DNA from: Winogradskyella sp.
GTDB taxonomy: Bacteria > Bacteroidota > Bacteroidia > Flavobacteriales > Flavobacteriaceae
NCBI GenBank assembly: GCA_004211785.1
Contig: SHBX01000001.1
Span: forward strand, 186,001 to 250,000
Reading direction: 5' to 3'
DNA length: 64,000 nt
Position numbers and translations under genes: made by a program
Notes under the pieces: generated by a model
What the model saw: the letters and a program-made list of their open reading frames with translations, nothing else
What the model was told of the DNA's origin: nothing
The model's database searches: none
Shown: positions 7,228-18,444 of the stretch, piece by piece
How positions within the stretch are numbered: the first letter of the stretch is position 1
Layout: every line of letters starts with the position of its first letter

Positions 7228-9807
7228 ATGTCTATAAAGCCTAGGTTATCAAGATTTAATACTCAAGTTTTACAAAAATACCAGATATACAACGGTATTT
7301 TTATGAACTTACCTTTTGACACACTTTCAAAAACTGTTGCACTATTGCCATTGTTTTATGAGACTTGTAAAAGAGGTTTTGATTCAGGTCAAGACCCAAC
7401 AACAATAGTAGATACTTTTTTTAAAAAATATCAAGCCAGACGTAGTGCTAAGAGTCAAATAAATTTATTGTTTAGATTTATTCAGTATATAGAACGGCAA
7501 GTTGTTTTATTTGATGCTGTAGAAGATGCAGCTTTTCCTGTGGTAAATAACATGGAGGGTATCGGTACACTCAGAAATCTAAAAGAAACTGCCGAGGCTG
7601 AAAATAAAAAACAGCTTTTGCAGGAATATCTTGAAACGTTTAAGGTCCGTATTGTGCTTACTGCGCACCCGACACAGTTTTATCCAGGTACAGTGCTTGG
7701 CATTATTACTGATTTGGCCAAAGCGGTCAAAGTAGATAATCTTCAGGAAATTAACAGCCTACTGGGTCAATTAGGAAAAACCCCTTTCTTTAAAGACAAA
7801 AAACCAACGCCTTATGATGAGGCTGTAAATCTTATCTGGTATTTAAAGAATGTGTTTTATCATTCATTTGGAAGTATTTACGATTATGCGCATCAAAATA
7901 TTTTTGATGAAAAAGAGATAGACAATTCAATTTTAAATATTGGTTTTTGGCCTGGAGGCGACAGAGATGGAAATCCATTTGTTACACCTCAAATAACACT
8001 TGATGTTGCCCAAAAGCTTAAAGAATCTATTATTAAAAAATACATAAAGGATATTAAGTATTTAAGACGTCGACTCACTTTCAAAGGTATTAGAGAACGA
8101 ATTATTGAGCTCAATCATCAGCTTCATAATACATTATTAGATAAAGAAAATCAGATTTCTTTAGAAGAATTTGTTGCCGGGCTAAAGACCATAAGAACGC
8201 TATTAATAACAGAGCATCAATCGCTTTACGTAAATAAAATAACATCTCTTATAAACAAAACAACATTGTTTGGGTATCACTTTGCGAGCCTAGACATACG
8301 TCAAGACAGTCGCGTGCATGATGCGATGTTTAGAAATTTAGTTGCAGAACTTATTGGCAGTGGAAGTGACTTATTTCCTAAAGACTTTTTTGATTTAGAA
8401 ATGTCAAAGCAGCTAAAACACCTTTCTGAGATAAAAGGTTCAATAGGTAATGTAGAATTTAAAGATGAATTGGTAATAAATATTGTTGAAACGATTAGAG
8501 CAATGAAAGCTATCCAAGAACAAAATGGAGAAGTGGCTTGCAATCGATATATTATAAGTAACAACCAAACAACTCTAAACGTATTGCAGCTTTTTGCAAT
8601 GCTTAAAATTATTGCTTTTAATGATAAACTTACAGCTGATGTTGTACCACTTTTTGAAACTGTTCCTGATTTAATAGCAGCTCCTAAAGTCATGGAAGAG
8701 TTATATACAGATTCTAACTATCGAGAACATTTAAAGGCTCGTGGTAATAGGCAAACCATTATGTTAGGCTTTAGTGATGGGACAAAAGATGGAGGTTATT
8801 TAATGGCCAATTGGGCTATTTTTAAAGCTAAAGAGGCTATGACGGAAATGTCTCGTAAATATAATATAGATGTTATTTTCTTTGATGGTCGTGGAGGGCC
8901 ACCAGCACGAGGTGGCGGAAAAACACATCAGTTTTATGCCTCGTTAGGACCAACAATTGAAGACAAAGAGATTCAATTAACCATTCAAGGGCAAACGATT
9001 AGTTCTAATTTTGGAACATTAGCTTCTTCTCAATACAACATGGAGCAATTAATAAGTTCTGGGATTTCAAATAGTCTTAATGATAAGAATCTTGAAATGT
9101 CTAAAGTCAATAAAACATTGATGGATGACCTAGCACAAATAAGCTACCAAGCATATGTGGCCTTTAAAAGTCACCCAAAATTCTTAGCGTATTTACAACA
9201 TATGAGTACACTTAAATATTATGCTAAAACTAATATTGGTAGTCGACCATCTAAGCGAGGGAAGTCAACAGAATTAGTGTTTTCGGACTTAAGAGCTATA
9301 CCTTTTGTTGGTAGTTGGAGTCAGTTAAAGCAAAATGTACCTGGCTTTTTTGGAGTAGGTACAGCACTAAAAGTTTATGAGGATAAAAATGAATTTGACA
9401 AAGTAAAACAGCTTTATAATGAGTCGAAATTTTTTAAAACATTAATTGAAAACAGTATGATGTCTTTAACCAAATCATTTTTTGATTTGACAAAGTACAT
9501 GCAAGAAAATAAAGAATTTGGCGAATTTTGGACTTTGATTTATGAAGAGTACAAAACATCAAAACGCTTAATTTTAAAGCTCTCTGGATACGACACATTA
9601 ATGGAAAATGAGCCAGTAGGAAAAGCGTCTATTGAGGTTAGAGAATCTATAGTATTGCCATTGCTAACCATACAACAATATGCATTGAAGAAAATTCAGA
9701 ATCTTGAAGATTCAGATGATAGAGATGAAGCACAAATAGCCATTTTTGAGAAAATTGTTACCCGAGCTATGTTTGGTAACATTAATGCGAGTCGTAATTC
9801 TGCTTAA
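7228..9807 (+). CDS. ppc: Phosphoenolpyruvate carboxylase
   Basis: VLTAHPTQ, FFDGRGGPPARGGGKTH, SDGTKDGGYLMANW motifs. Confidence 0.92.
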   Translation: MSIKPRLSRFNTQVLQKYQIYNGIFMNLPFDTLSKTVALLPLFYETCKRGFDSGQDPTTIVDTFFKKYQARRSAKSQINLLFRFIQYIERQVVLFDAVEDAAFPVVNNMEGIGTLRNLKETAEAENKKQLLQEYLETFKVRIVLTAHPTQFYPGTVLGIITDLAKAVKVDNLQEINSLLGQLGKTPFFKDKKPTPYDEAVNLIWYLKNVFYHSFGSIYDYAHQNIFDEKEIDNSILNIGFWPGGDRDGNPFVTPQITLDVAQKLKESIIKKYIKDIKYLRRRLTFKGIRERIIELNHQLHNTLLDKENQISLEEFVAGLKTIRTLLITEHQSLYVNKITSLINKTTLFGYHFASLDIRQDSRVHDAMFRNLVAELIGSGSDLFPKDFFDLEMSKQLKHLSEIKGSIGNVEFKDELVINIVETIRAMKAIQEQNGEVACNRYIISNNQTTLNVLQLFAMLKIIAFNDKLTADVVPLFETVPDLIAAPKVMEELYTDSNYREHLKARGNRQTIMLGFSDGTKDGGYLMANWAIFKAKEAMTEMSRKYNIDVIFFDGRGGPPARGGGKTHQFYASLGPTIEDKEIQLTIQGQTISSNFGTLASSQYNMEQLISSGISNSLNDKNLEMSKVNKTLMDDLAQISYQAYVAFKSHPKFLAYLQHMSTLKYYAKTNIGSRPSKRGKSTELVFSDLRAIPFVGSWSQLKQNVPGFFGVGTALKVYEDKNEFDKVKQLYNESKFFKTLIENSMMSLTKSFFDLTKYMQENKEFGEFWTLIYEEYKTSKRLILKLSGYDTLMENEPVGKASIEVRESIVLPLLTIQQYALKKIQNLEDSDDRDEAQIAIFEKIVTRAMFGNINASRNSA

Positions 9808-10706
9808 AAAAAAATCTCTTGCGCTAATCGAAATGTATTCGCATGTGCATCTACTATGGTTTTGATGTCGGGAGAATATCCTCCACCCATGCTACACATT
9901 ATAGGAATATTATTTGTTTTACATTGTTCTAAAACAAATTGGTCTCTAGCTTTACAACCATTAATAGTCATAGCTAATTTGCCTAGTTTGTCACTAGCGA
10001 CAACATCAACACCAGATAAGTAGTAAATAAAATCTGGTTGTTGCTCATCTATTAGCCGAGGTAAAGTTTTCTTTAAAATTTTGAGATAGGTATTATCATC
10101 GGTATTGTTTTCTAGAGCAATATCTAAATTGCTTTGTTCTTTTTTAAAAGGATAATTACTAGCACCATGCATAGAAAATGTAAAAACAGAATCATCTTCT
10201 CGAAAAATTTCTGCAGTGCCATTACCTTGATGTACATCTAAATCAACAATAAGAATCTTTTTTGCTAGACCTTCATTTTGAAGAAATCTTGCGCCGACAG
10301 CTTGGTCATTAATCATACAGAATGCCTCTCCACGGTTGGTATAAGCATGATGTGTGCCGCCAGCAATATTCATAGCAATACCGTTTTTTAATGCAAACTC
10401 ACTGGCTTTAATTGTGCCGTCTGTTATAAAACGTTCACGTTCAACTAAAACTTCACTCAGCGGAAAGCCAATTTTTCTGGCAGCTCTTTGATTGAGTGTA
10501 ATATTTAGTAAATCATAAAAATAGTCTGGCTCATGTACAGCTAAAATATACTTATCATTAGGTCGAGTAGGTTCAAAAAAATTGTTACTACTACAAGTAC
10601 CTTCGTGAAGTAATTGCTGAGGCAACAATTCATATTTCTCCATAGGGAACCGATGTCCCAAAGGGAGTTGATGTCTATAAATAGGATGGTAGGCTATTTT
10701 GAGCAA
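9804..10706 (-). CDS. Histone deacetylase family protein
   Basis: GGTHHAYTNRGEAFCMINDQAVGA, DLDVHQGNGTAEIF, MHGASNYPF motifs. Confidence 0.9.
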   Translation of the reverse strand: MLKIAYHPIYRHQLPLGHRFPMEKYELLPQQLLHEGTCSSNNFFEPTRPNDKYILAVHEPDYFYDLLNITLNQRAARKIGFPLSEVLVERERFITDGTIKASEFALKNGIAMNIAGGTHHAYTNRGEAFCMINDQAVGARFLQNEGLAKKILIVDLDVHQGNGTAEIFREDDSVFTFSMHGASNYPFKKEQSNLDIALENNTDDNTYLKILKKTLPRLIDEQQPDFIYYLSGVDVVASDKLGKLAMTINGCKARDQFVLEQCKTNNIPIMCSMGGGYSPDIKTIVDAHANTFRLAQEIFF

Positions 10707-13121
10707 TTAGTTTTCTCTTTCAATTTTTATTTCTTGAGAAATATACTCGTTATCGTTTACAATGCCTTCTATAAATAGTGAAATATCTTTAGTTTTAGTA
10801 TCATAAAACTTAAAATTAGCTGTTCCAGCAGCATCTAATTTGATATTTGGATGCCAACCAATGGTGCCATATTCTATAAAAAAGTCGCTATTGTAATATT
10901 TGTACTTCGGAGTGTAAAATGTTTTTTCATTACTAAATCTTAGAGGGACATCATATGTTGTGACTTTATTCTTCTTCTTAATGGTTCTGCCATTTGGGTC
11001 AGAAAAAATTTTTATAAATCCTGCATTTCCTCTTATGCCTCCTCCAGAACCATAAAATTCGTATTCTATATAGTCAATATCACCCATGTTTAAAAAAGTT
11101 AAGAGGCTAAAATCTGAGTTTGTGCCTAGTCCAGAAAGAAGTGCATTATCTAAATAAACTAAAGGAACAGGATTTCCCCAATTTACCCTTGGATTAGTAA
11201 TACTAAGCGTCCCAGAAAAATAGTCAAACTGTGTTACCCAACCTAAACGTTGTAAATATAAATCGAGCCTAAGATTTCTAAGCTTAATGTTATCTGCTAT
11301 TAAATCTATTCTGGCATTAGTTGCTTTAGTTTCTAAAGTTTCAAGTCTAGTTTTCCTGCTTTCTGCTTTGATTAATACCTCATCAAGTTTGGTAACGTTA
11401 TCCTCTTTTTCTGTATTAATTTCCTGATTTGGATTAACTGATGTTTCATTAAGAGTATATGTTTCGTCAATTACATTTAGTTCATTTTTAAATTCAGGAA
11501 ATTTTGAAGGATAATACTGTAAATATAACGATGGTTTTTCTTTAAACTTTTTCTTTTTAGTACTTACATATCCAATCCTGAATAAATCATCATCAGTAGG
11601 GAAAGATTTTTTAATAGTAAAAACCTCTTCGTTCTGAGGTATATCAAAAATTTTAGTCTTATTACCTGCTAAAGGATATACAATATAAGTCCCTGGTTTT
11701 TCTTTATTAACATTAGCTACAATGTCAATACCACGCTCAAAAGGATAAATAAATGAGCGTTCACGTTCTTGGTTATTTAAAATGGTTTTCCAACTATAAC
11801 TGCTCCAGCCCTGTGTGAGCATTAACAAGTCAAGATTATATTGTGTTTTTCTATTATTAGATTTAAAATAGCTCGAGCCATTTTCAATCCGTCCTTTTAT
11901 GTAAGGCTGAATAAATAATTGGGTTAAAATATTATGATGATGATTGTAAGATTTAGTTTCGGATGGTAAAATAGAAACACTTAAATTAGATGATTTTAGA
12001 GCCTCGGTTAGGTCAAGGCCTAAATCAATACTTAAGCTGTCAGTTTCAGGCTTAACTTTTACTTTAGATATTTTGTTTTGTAAAATAGATGAATTGTTGA
12101 AGTATAAACGTTCTAAAAGCGGTTTTTCGTCATTACTGAAAACCGTAAAAATATTAACACCTCTAGATAACTCACTTTTAGGAAAACTTAGGACTACAGT
12201 CCCATTTTCATTAAGTTGAAAAGGGGACAAAACCATGTCACTGCCATTGTGTAATGCAACTTTGTAATCTCTATTTTTATTGCGTTGTAATGTTTCTGTA
12301 TTGGTTTTAACTTGAAGTCTTATAATGTCAGAAGTTGATGATAAACTCATAGCTATACCGTAAGATTCGATATTAAGTATTGGAGATGAGATTTCTTGTT
12401 CATTGATATTTATGTTTACCGAATATTTTTTTCCAGGAATAGGCGTTAATAGTGTTTTAGAAAGACCTACATCGTTTAATTGAAATTCAGAAACAATATT
12501 ACCAGAATCATCTTTTATAGAACCATAAGCATTGGCAATACCATAGCCAAACTGATTTTTAGCAATAATACCTATTGTGTTAGAGACATTATATATAATA
12601 TGCCCACCTTCACCTAGAGCTTGCAAATCTATTTGAACATCTTTAGGTGAAACAGGTTTAACTTCACCTAAATTATCTGCATCAATAACTTTAAAAGTTT
12701 GTTCATAATGGTTTTGCTCTTCAAAATTGCGCATCCAATTCGTATAAGCTTTAAAGGTAAAAATACCTGTAGACAGTGTACTATCGACATCAAATACATT
12801 TGCTGCAATACCTTTATCTACTCTGACCAGTTTTTTCTTAATCACCTTACCTTCTTCATTGCTTATGGTGCAATAAAGATTAGTGGTCATTTTAGATGGC
12901 TCTTTGGTGAATTTATCAAAAACGTAAGCCGTGAAGCCTAGCATTTCGCCTTCGATATAGGTTGATTTGTTAAGATGAGCATATGCTATTTCTCTGGGTG
13001 CTTCTGAGTAATCTTCATAAGCATCTACAATATCTGTAGATTGCGCATTAAGATTTGAAACGAATAAAAATGGTAATAGAAAAGAAGATAGTATAATCTG
13101 ATAGAAAGTAGTTTTGAGCAT
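10707..13121 (-). CDS. Large secreted/outer-membrane protein with MG2-like N-terminus and TonB-plug-like C-terminal region
   Basis: Signal peptide; AYAHLNKSTYIEGEMLGFTAYVFD; late VPLVYLDNALLSGLG...IEYEFYGSGGGIRGNAGFIKIFSDP resembling plug domains. Confidence 0.6.
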   Translation of the reverse strand: MLKTTFYQIILSSFLLPFLFVSNLNAQSTDIVDAYEDYSEAPREIAYAHLNKSTYIEGEMLGFTAYVFDKFTKEPSKMTTNLYCTISNEEGKVIKKKLVRVDKGIAANVFDVDSTLSTGIFTFKAYTNWMRNFEEQNHYEQTFKVIDADNLGEVKPVSPKDVQIDLQALGEGGHIIYNVSNTIGIIAKNQFGYGIANAYGSIKDDSGNIVSEFQLNDVGLSKTLLTPIPGKKYSVNININEQEISSPILNIESYGIAMSLSSTSDIIRLQVKTNTETLQRNKNRDYKVALHNGSDMVLSPFQLNENGTVVLSFPKSELSRGVNIFTVFSNDEKPLLERLYFNNSSILQNKISKVKVKPETDSLSIDLGLDLTEALKSSNLSVSILPSETKSYNHHHNILTQLFIQPYIKGRIENGSSYFKSNNRKTQYNLDLLMLTQGWSSYSWKTILNNQERERSFIYPFERGIDIVANVNKEKPGTYIVYPLAGNKTKIFDIPQNEEVFTIKKSFPTDDDLFRIGYVSTKKKKFKEKPSLYLQYYPSKFPEFKNELNVIDETYTLNETSVNPNQEINTEKEDNVTKLDEVLIKAESRKTRLETLETKATNARIDLIADNIKLRNLRLDLYLQRLGWVTQFDYFSGTLSITNPRVNWGNPVPLVYLDNALLSGLGTNSDFSLLTFLNMGDIDYIEYEFYGSGGGIRGNAGFIKIFSDPNGRTIKKKNKVTTYDVPLRFSNEKTFYTPKYKYYNSDFFIEYGTIGWHPNIKLDAAGTANFKFYDTKTKDISLFIEGIVNDNEYISQEIKIEREN

Positions 13122-13193
13122 AGTAAGAAATTTTATATAAATCTCATCAAAAACTATTCCTAAAGCTAGACTTTTAACTAATTTTTAATTAGT

Positions 13194-14672
13194 CTATTTG
13201 TTATTGTTTTGGCAAGTTTTGAACTTTACTAAGATAAATTCTTTTTTCTTCTGATTGATATATGCATAGTAAGGTGTATTATCTATAAAAAATAAATCCT
13301 CAGCAGTAATACCTTTGTAATCAACCATGTAATCATCTATACAATCATTTATGGTAGGCTCAAATTCTTTTTTGACATGCTCCAGGTTTTTTGTTAAAAC
13401 CGTATCAAAAAACGTGGCTTTTGTAGAAGTGTAAGAATTATAATTAAAAAACGTAGGATTAAAAACAGGAACAAATGTACCAGCACCTGTGTTAAAAGCC
13501 ATACTATTTACCCCAAAACCTGCACCAAAGCCACCACCAGATTGTATTTGCTTATATCCGCCAAGTGTTATTTCATAAAGATTATTGACTTTTACTATAG
13601 ATAATCCAATATCTCCGGAGCTTATTTTTCTGAGATATTTTGAAGCAGCTTCTAACTCTCTTCTTTTTTGAAATGGTAAAGCTGTTTGACCTTCTTGAAT
13701 AATTGGTCCATTTTTGAAGGTTATAGAATCTTCTTTTGTTATATAGAACTCTTTTAGAACTTTGTCATTAAAATCTTTAATCTGAAAACTCATTTCTTTT
13801 CTTGAACTGGCTAATTGAAAGATTTTGTCTTCGTGGATAAAGGAGTTATATTTTCTAAAATCATCAATTTTACCTTTTGGATACGTGAAAATTTGTTCAG
13901 TAATATCAAAAGTATTTAAATCAAAGGTATAAACCAATGTACCTTTGTCCTCTTCTTCATCTTCAAGAGAAATAATAAGTTGGTCGTTAAATTTGTAAAG
14001 TTTATTTGGTGTTGAAGCTTGCTCGATAGATATAGGAATACGATGATCTATTTTTGTAATATTTGATTCTGCAATTTGAAGCCAAAAGTATCCCCAGTAA
14101 TCGGGATTACTTTCGTATAATATATCATTTTTAGAATTTTCATTGACTTTAAATGATTTTACAGTCTCAAGATTTTTGTCATTTGATAGAGTTCTTATTA
14201 TAATAGATGTTTTATCACTTGTTAGCATAAACATCTCATTATTATGCACTATGGTATCAATATAAAGTTCTTTCCCAATTTCGAAATCAAGTTCTTTTGT
14301 TTTGGTTGTTTTTGTATTAAAATTTATAGATATGACTATAAGTTTTGAAAAATTTCTAGTTGCGTATAGTAAATTGTATATGCCATCATTTATTGAATAG
14401 GCAAGTGGGTCTAAAAACTTACGTTTTGGAGCTTCAAAGGAGAATTGAGAAATAACTTGAAAATCTGCATCAAAAAGATTAGCATGTATTTGTTTCCTGT
14501 CAGTGACTAAAAAAGCTAAATCATTTGTTTTACTGTTAACCAATGAATATGTAGTCTTTTTACTCCTAGTGTTTTTAGTGTTAATCTTAAAACGTAAAAC
14601 TTCGTTTTGACTATATGAAAATGTAGATATACTTATAAAGAATACTAAGAATAATGTAGAAGCCGATTTCAT
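13194..14672 (-). CDS. Secreted protein of unknown function
   Basis: 492 aa, signal peptide; no family recognised. Confidence 0.65.
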   Translation of the reverse strand: MKSASTLFLVFFISISTFSYSQNEVLRFKINTKNTRSKKTTYSLVNSKTNDLAFLVTDRKQIHANLFDADFQVISQFSFEAPKRKFLDPLAYSINDGIYNLLYATRNFSKLIVISINFNTKTTKTKELDFEIGKELYIDTIVHNNEMFMLTSDKTSIIIRTLSNDKNLETVKSFKVNENSKNDILYESNPDYWGYFWLQIAESNITKIDHRIPISIEQASTPNKLYKFNDQLIISLEDEEEDKGTLVYTFDLNTFDITEQIFTYPKGKIDDFRKYNSFIHEDKIFQLASSRKEMSFQIKDFNDKVLKEFYITKEDSITFKNGPIIQEGQTALPFQKRRELEAASKYLRKISSGDIGLSIVKVNNLYEITLGGYKQIQSGGGFGAGFGVNSMAFNTGAGTFVPVFNPTFFNYNSYTSTKATFFDTVLTKNLEHVKKEFEPTINDCIDDYMVDYKGITAEDLFFIDNTPYYAYINQKKKEFILVKFKTCQNNNK

Positions 14673-16721
14673 TTAACTAATTTTTAATCCGTTTGCTGTT
14701 TCTTTAACGTCAGGATTCACAAAAACTAAGTTCCCGTCTTCATTTTCTGTCATTAAAATCATGCCTTGACTTTCAACGCCTCGTAAGTTTCTTGGTGCCA
14801 AATTGACCAAAACAGTTACTTTTTTACCAATAACATCTTCTGGTTTAAAGCTCTCTGCAATACCAGAAACTATTGTTCTAGTATCGATACCAGTATCTAC
14901 TTTAAGTACTAATAGCTTTTTGGTTTTAGGCATTTTTTCAGCCTCTAAGATAGTGCCAACTCTAATGTCTAGTTTAGTGAAATCATCAAAAGTAATTTCC
15001 TCTTTTTGAGGTTCTATGGCTTTATTTGCTGCCTCGTTAGCTTTTTTGCTAGCTTCTAGTTTGTCGAGTTGCACTTGGATTTGAGCATCTTCAATTTTAG
15101 AGAATAACAATTCGCCTTTACCAATTTGATGTTCAGCAGGTAATAAAATTTCTTTATTTGAAATATTATTCCATGAATTATCTCGGGAGTTTAATATGTT
15201 TTTCAACTTACCTGATGTAAATGGTAAAAATGGCTCACTTAAAACAGCTAAAGCAGATGCGATTTGTAAAGCTACATACATAATTGTTTTAGTACGTGTT
15301 TCATTTATTTTAATAACCTTCCAAGGTTCTTCATCAGCTAGATATTTATTACCTAATCGAGCTAAATTCATAAGTTCTTGGCTCGCTTCTCTAAAACGGT
15401 AACGTTCAATAGAGCTAGCAATAACAGATGGGTATGCTTTTACAGCAGCAAGTGTTTCTTGATCTACAGAAGATAAATCTGAAGGCTCCGGAATAATACC
15501 ATCATAATATTTATTAGTAAGAACGACCACTCGGTTTATAAAGTTACCAAATATGGCAACGAGTTCATTGTTGTTTCTGGCTTGAAAGTCTTTCCAAGTA
15601 AAGTCGTTATCCTTTGTTTCTGGAGCATTTGCAGTAAGTGCATAACGCAACACATCTTGTTGGTTTGGGAAATCTTGTAAATAATCCGGTAACCAAACTG
15701 CCCAATTTTTTGAGGTTGACAATTTATTGCCTTCAAGATTTAAAAACTCATTTGCAGGCACATTTTCTGGTAAAATATATGAGCCTTCTGCTTTAAGCAT
15801 GGCAGGAAAAATAATACAGTGAAAAACTATATTATCCTTACCAATAAAGTGTACTAAAGTGGTGTCGTCTTTTTTCCAATAGTCTTCCCAGTTTTTCCCC
15901 TCACGTGCAGCCCATTCCTTAGTTGCAGAGATATAACCAATTGGCGCATCAAACCATACGTAAAGTACTTTGCCTTGGCCACCTTCAACAGGTACTGGAA
16001 TTCCCCAATCTAAATCTCTGGTTACAGCACGCGGGCGTAAACCATCATCTATCCAAGATTTTACTTGTCCGTATACATTAGGTTTCCAATCTTTTTTATG
16101 ACCTTCAAGTATCCATTCTTTTAAGAAATTTTCATGCTTATTAAGAGGTAAAAACCAGTGTTTTGTTTCTTTTAAAGTTGGTACGTTTCCAGTTATTGCA
16201 GATTTAGGATTGATTAAATCTGTTGCATTATGACTTGTTCCACAGTTTTCGCATTGGTCGCCATAACTTTCTTCATTACCACACTTTGGGCATGTGCCAA
16301 TAATAAAACGATCCGCTAAAAATTGGTTTGCTTCAGCATCATATAATTGTTCTGAAACCTCTTCAACAAATTCATTTTTATCATATAGAGTTTTAAAAAA
16401 CTCTGATGCTGTGTCATGATGAATTTTAGCAGATGTACGCGAATAGTTATCAAACGTAATCCCAAAATCTTCGAAAGATTTTTTAATAATAGCGTGATAT
16501 TTATCTACAACATCTTGAGGAGTTACATCTTCTTTTTTAGCCTTAATTGTAATAGGAACACCATGCTCATCACTACCACAAATAAAAGCAACATCATTAC
16601 CTGTAAGTCTTAAATATCTTGAATATATATCTGCAGGAACATAAACACCAGCTAGGTGACCAATATGTATTGGCCCGTTAGTGTAAGGTAGTGCAGCTGT
16701 AATTGTATAGCGCTTAGACAT
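14673..16721 (-). CDS. metG: Methionyl-tRNA synthetase with C-terminal tRNA-binding domain
   Basis: [39 protein letters not shown] (KMSKS variant), C-terminal EMAP/Trbp111-like [29 protein letters not shown]. Confidence 0.97.
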   Translation of the reverse strand: MSKRYTITAALPYTNGPIHIGHLAGVYVPADIYSRYLRLTGNDVAFICGSDEHGVPITIKAKKEDVTPQDVVDKYHAIIKKSFEDFGITFDNYSRTSAKIHHDTASEFFKTLYDKNEFVEEVSEQLYDAEANQFLADRFIIGTCPKCGNEESYGDQCENCGTSHNATDLINPKSAITGNVPTLKETKHWFLPLNKHENFLKEWILEGHKKDWKPNVYGQVKSWIDDGLRPRAVTRDLDWGIPVPVEGGQGKVLYVWFDAPIGYISATKEWAAREGKNWEDYWKKDDTTLVHFIGKDNIVFHCIIFPAMLKAEGSYILPENVPANEFLNLEGNKLSTSKNWAVWLPDYLQDFPNQQDVLRYALTANAPETKDNDFTWKDFQARNNNELVAIFGNFINRVVVLTNKYYDGIIPEPSDLSSVDQETLAAVKAYPSVIASSIERYRFREASQELMNLARLGNKYLADEEPWKVIKINETRTKTIMYVALQIASALAVLSEPFLPFTSGKLKNILNSRDNSWNNISNKEILLPAEHQIGKGELLFSKIEDAQIQVQLDKLEASKKANEAANKAIEPQKEEITFDDFTKLDIRVGTILEAEKMPKTKKLLVLKVDTGIDTRTIVSGIAESFKPEDVIGKKVTVLVNLAPRNLRGVESQGMILMTENEDGNLVFVNPDVKETANGLKIS

Positions 16722-16779
16722 GAAATTTCTAATTTTTACTGAAGCGCAAAATTACGATTTTACTTGTAGTTATAAAACG

Positions 16780-16812
16780 AAAAGCCTTTAGTAATCACTA
16801 AAGGCTTTTATG
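16780..16812 (-). terminator. Rho-independent terminator-like hairpin
   Basis: aaaagcctttagtaatcactaaaggctttta, downstream of the DUF1501 gene. Confidence 0.65.
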
Positions 16813-16830
16813 AGGGATAAGCTTGTTGGA

Positions 16831-18435
16831 CTATCTAATAATTAAAGACTTGCTAAAATTTTGATTACCTACAGATATTCTGTAGATATATTGCCCAAGG
16901 CTAAGTTTGGTTTTTATTGTGTTTTTCACATTAATACTGTGCTCACCAGCAAATAACATTTCATTTTTAAGGGTAGCGATTTCTCGTCCCATTATGTCGT
17001 ATAGTTTAACGACTGTATGTTGTGTAAATGGATTTATAAATTTAATAATGGTTTCATTATTTGGATAAATAACAAAATGTTTAAAACGATCTCTATTAAA
17101 ATCATCAACACCTAAGGCACTGCAATTAAAACCTAAATCTACACGTTGGTAATTAACATTTAGCAAAGCTTCATTAACTAAGTTACTATTAACACAAAGC
17201 CAGTCTTCCATTATTGAAGCGTAAATGGCTCTAAAGTCTTGTTCATAATCTAAATTGTCGTCTACAAGTGCTGTTAAACTTGGGTGATTGCCAATAAAAC
17301 CATTGCCTTGAACTGCTGGACCAAATAACATTAATGGAGCAGCAGTACCATGATCAGTACCATTAGATCCATTTTCGTAAGTACGACGACCAAATTCGCT
17401 TATTGTCATAGATAATACTTTATCATCCATACCTACAGAAGCTAAATCTTCATAAAATTTATTAATGGAATGAGACAAATCTGTTAAAAGCTCTTGATGT
17501 TTTTCTGCTTGATTGGCATGTGTGTCAAAACCACCGAGAGTTACCATATATACTTTAGTGCCTAAATTACCTTTTATTAATCTTGCCACTATGGCTAATT
17601 GTTTACCTAACTTCTCATCTAAGTATTCTGAGGTATTTACACCATTTTCAAAAGCTTCATGAATAGTATTGGCATATTTATATGTAGTATTTGTTGTACC
17701 TCTTAAAAACTCTAATTGTTCTCCATAAATACAATCTGGTAGATTGTTCATGTCGTGAACTGTACCATTTTGAGCTATAGCTTCAAGTTGGTTAGGATTT
17801 GCAACAGAAAAAGCATAATTGTTTGAATCGCCTTCAAAGATTAAGTTTCCAATACTGCCAATTTGTACGGCAGCAGGAATTTCAGGGGGATTTAATATAT
17901 ATTCAGGGTAAAGCTCTTCAAAATAACGTCCTAACCATCCAGATTGCGTTGTATTATTTGCATCTGTTGATGCCCAAATATCTGAACTCGAGAAATGAGA
18001 TTGATTTGGGTTTTCGTAACCAACACCATGTACAACCTTCATGCCGCCATTATCCCATAAACTTTGTAAATCTCCCATATAATTAGGCATTCCAAAATCA
18101 GAGCCCAAGTTTATAAGATTATTTAAATCATGTTTTATAGAAGGTCTTGATATGGCATAGTTGTCATAATCATAAATAGGAACTATAGTGTTAAGCCCAT
18201 CATTACCACCTTTTAATCGTATAATTATTAATACTCTATCAGTTTCAGAGGCACTAATAGCAGCTGCAAGTTTTGTGTTTGTAGATGCAGATAAAGGAGC
18301 GCCACCAATCATCATGGTTCCTGCGCCGGCAAGCCCTAAAGCTTGTAAAAATGAGCGTCTATTCCATTTTTTATGCTCCATGTCATGAGCATTGGCGGCT
18401 TTTGTTTTATGTTTATTTAAATCGTGATTACACAT
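16831..18435 (-). CDS. DUF1501 domain-containing protein with twin-arginine signal and T9SS-type C-terminus
   Basis: NRRSFLQALGLAGAGTMMIGG, LKGGNDGLNTIVP, GGFDTHANQ, TISEFGRRTYENGSNGTDHGTAAP; C-terminal VKLYDIMGREIATLKNE...FSKSLIIR. Confidence 0.88.
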   Translation of the reverse strand: MCNHDLNKHKTKAANAHDMEHKKWNRRSFLQALGLAGAGTMMIGGAPLSASTNTKLAAAISASETDRVLIIIRLKGGNDGLNTIVPIYDYDNYAISRPSIKHDLNNLINLGSDFGMPNYMGDLQSLWDNGGMKVVHGVGYENPNQSHFSSSDIWASTDANNTTQSGWLGRYFEELYPEYILNPPEIPAAVQIGSIGNLIFEGDSNNYAFSVANPNQLEAIAQNGTVHDMNNLPDCIYGEQLEFLRGTTNTTYKYANTIHEAFENGVNTSEYLDEKLGKQLAIVARLIKGNLGTKVYMVTLGGFDTHANQAEKHQELLTDLSHSINKFYEDLASVGMDDKVLSMTISEFGRRTYENGSNGTDHGTAAPLMLFGPAVQGNGFIGNHPSLTALVDDNLDYEQDFRAIYASIMEDWLCVNSNLVNEALLNVNYQRVDLGFNCSALGVDDFNRDRFKHFVIYPNNETIIKFINPFTQHTVVKLYDIMGREIATLKNEMLFAGEHSINVKNTIKTKLSLGQYIYRISVGNQNFSKSLIIR

Positions 18436-18444
18436 AGCAGTAGG

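Noticed and set aside
8301-8693. 130-aa minus-strand ORF inside ppc
   Set aside because: Fully embedded antisense to a strongly conserved enzyme gene; no independent evidence.
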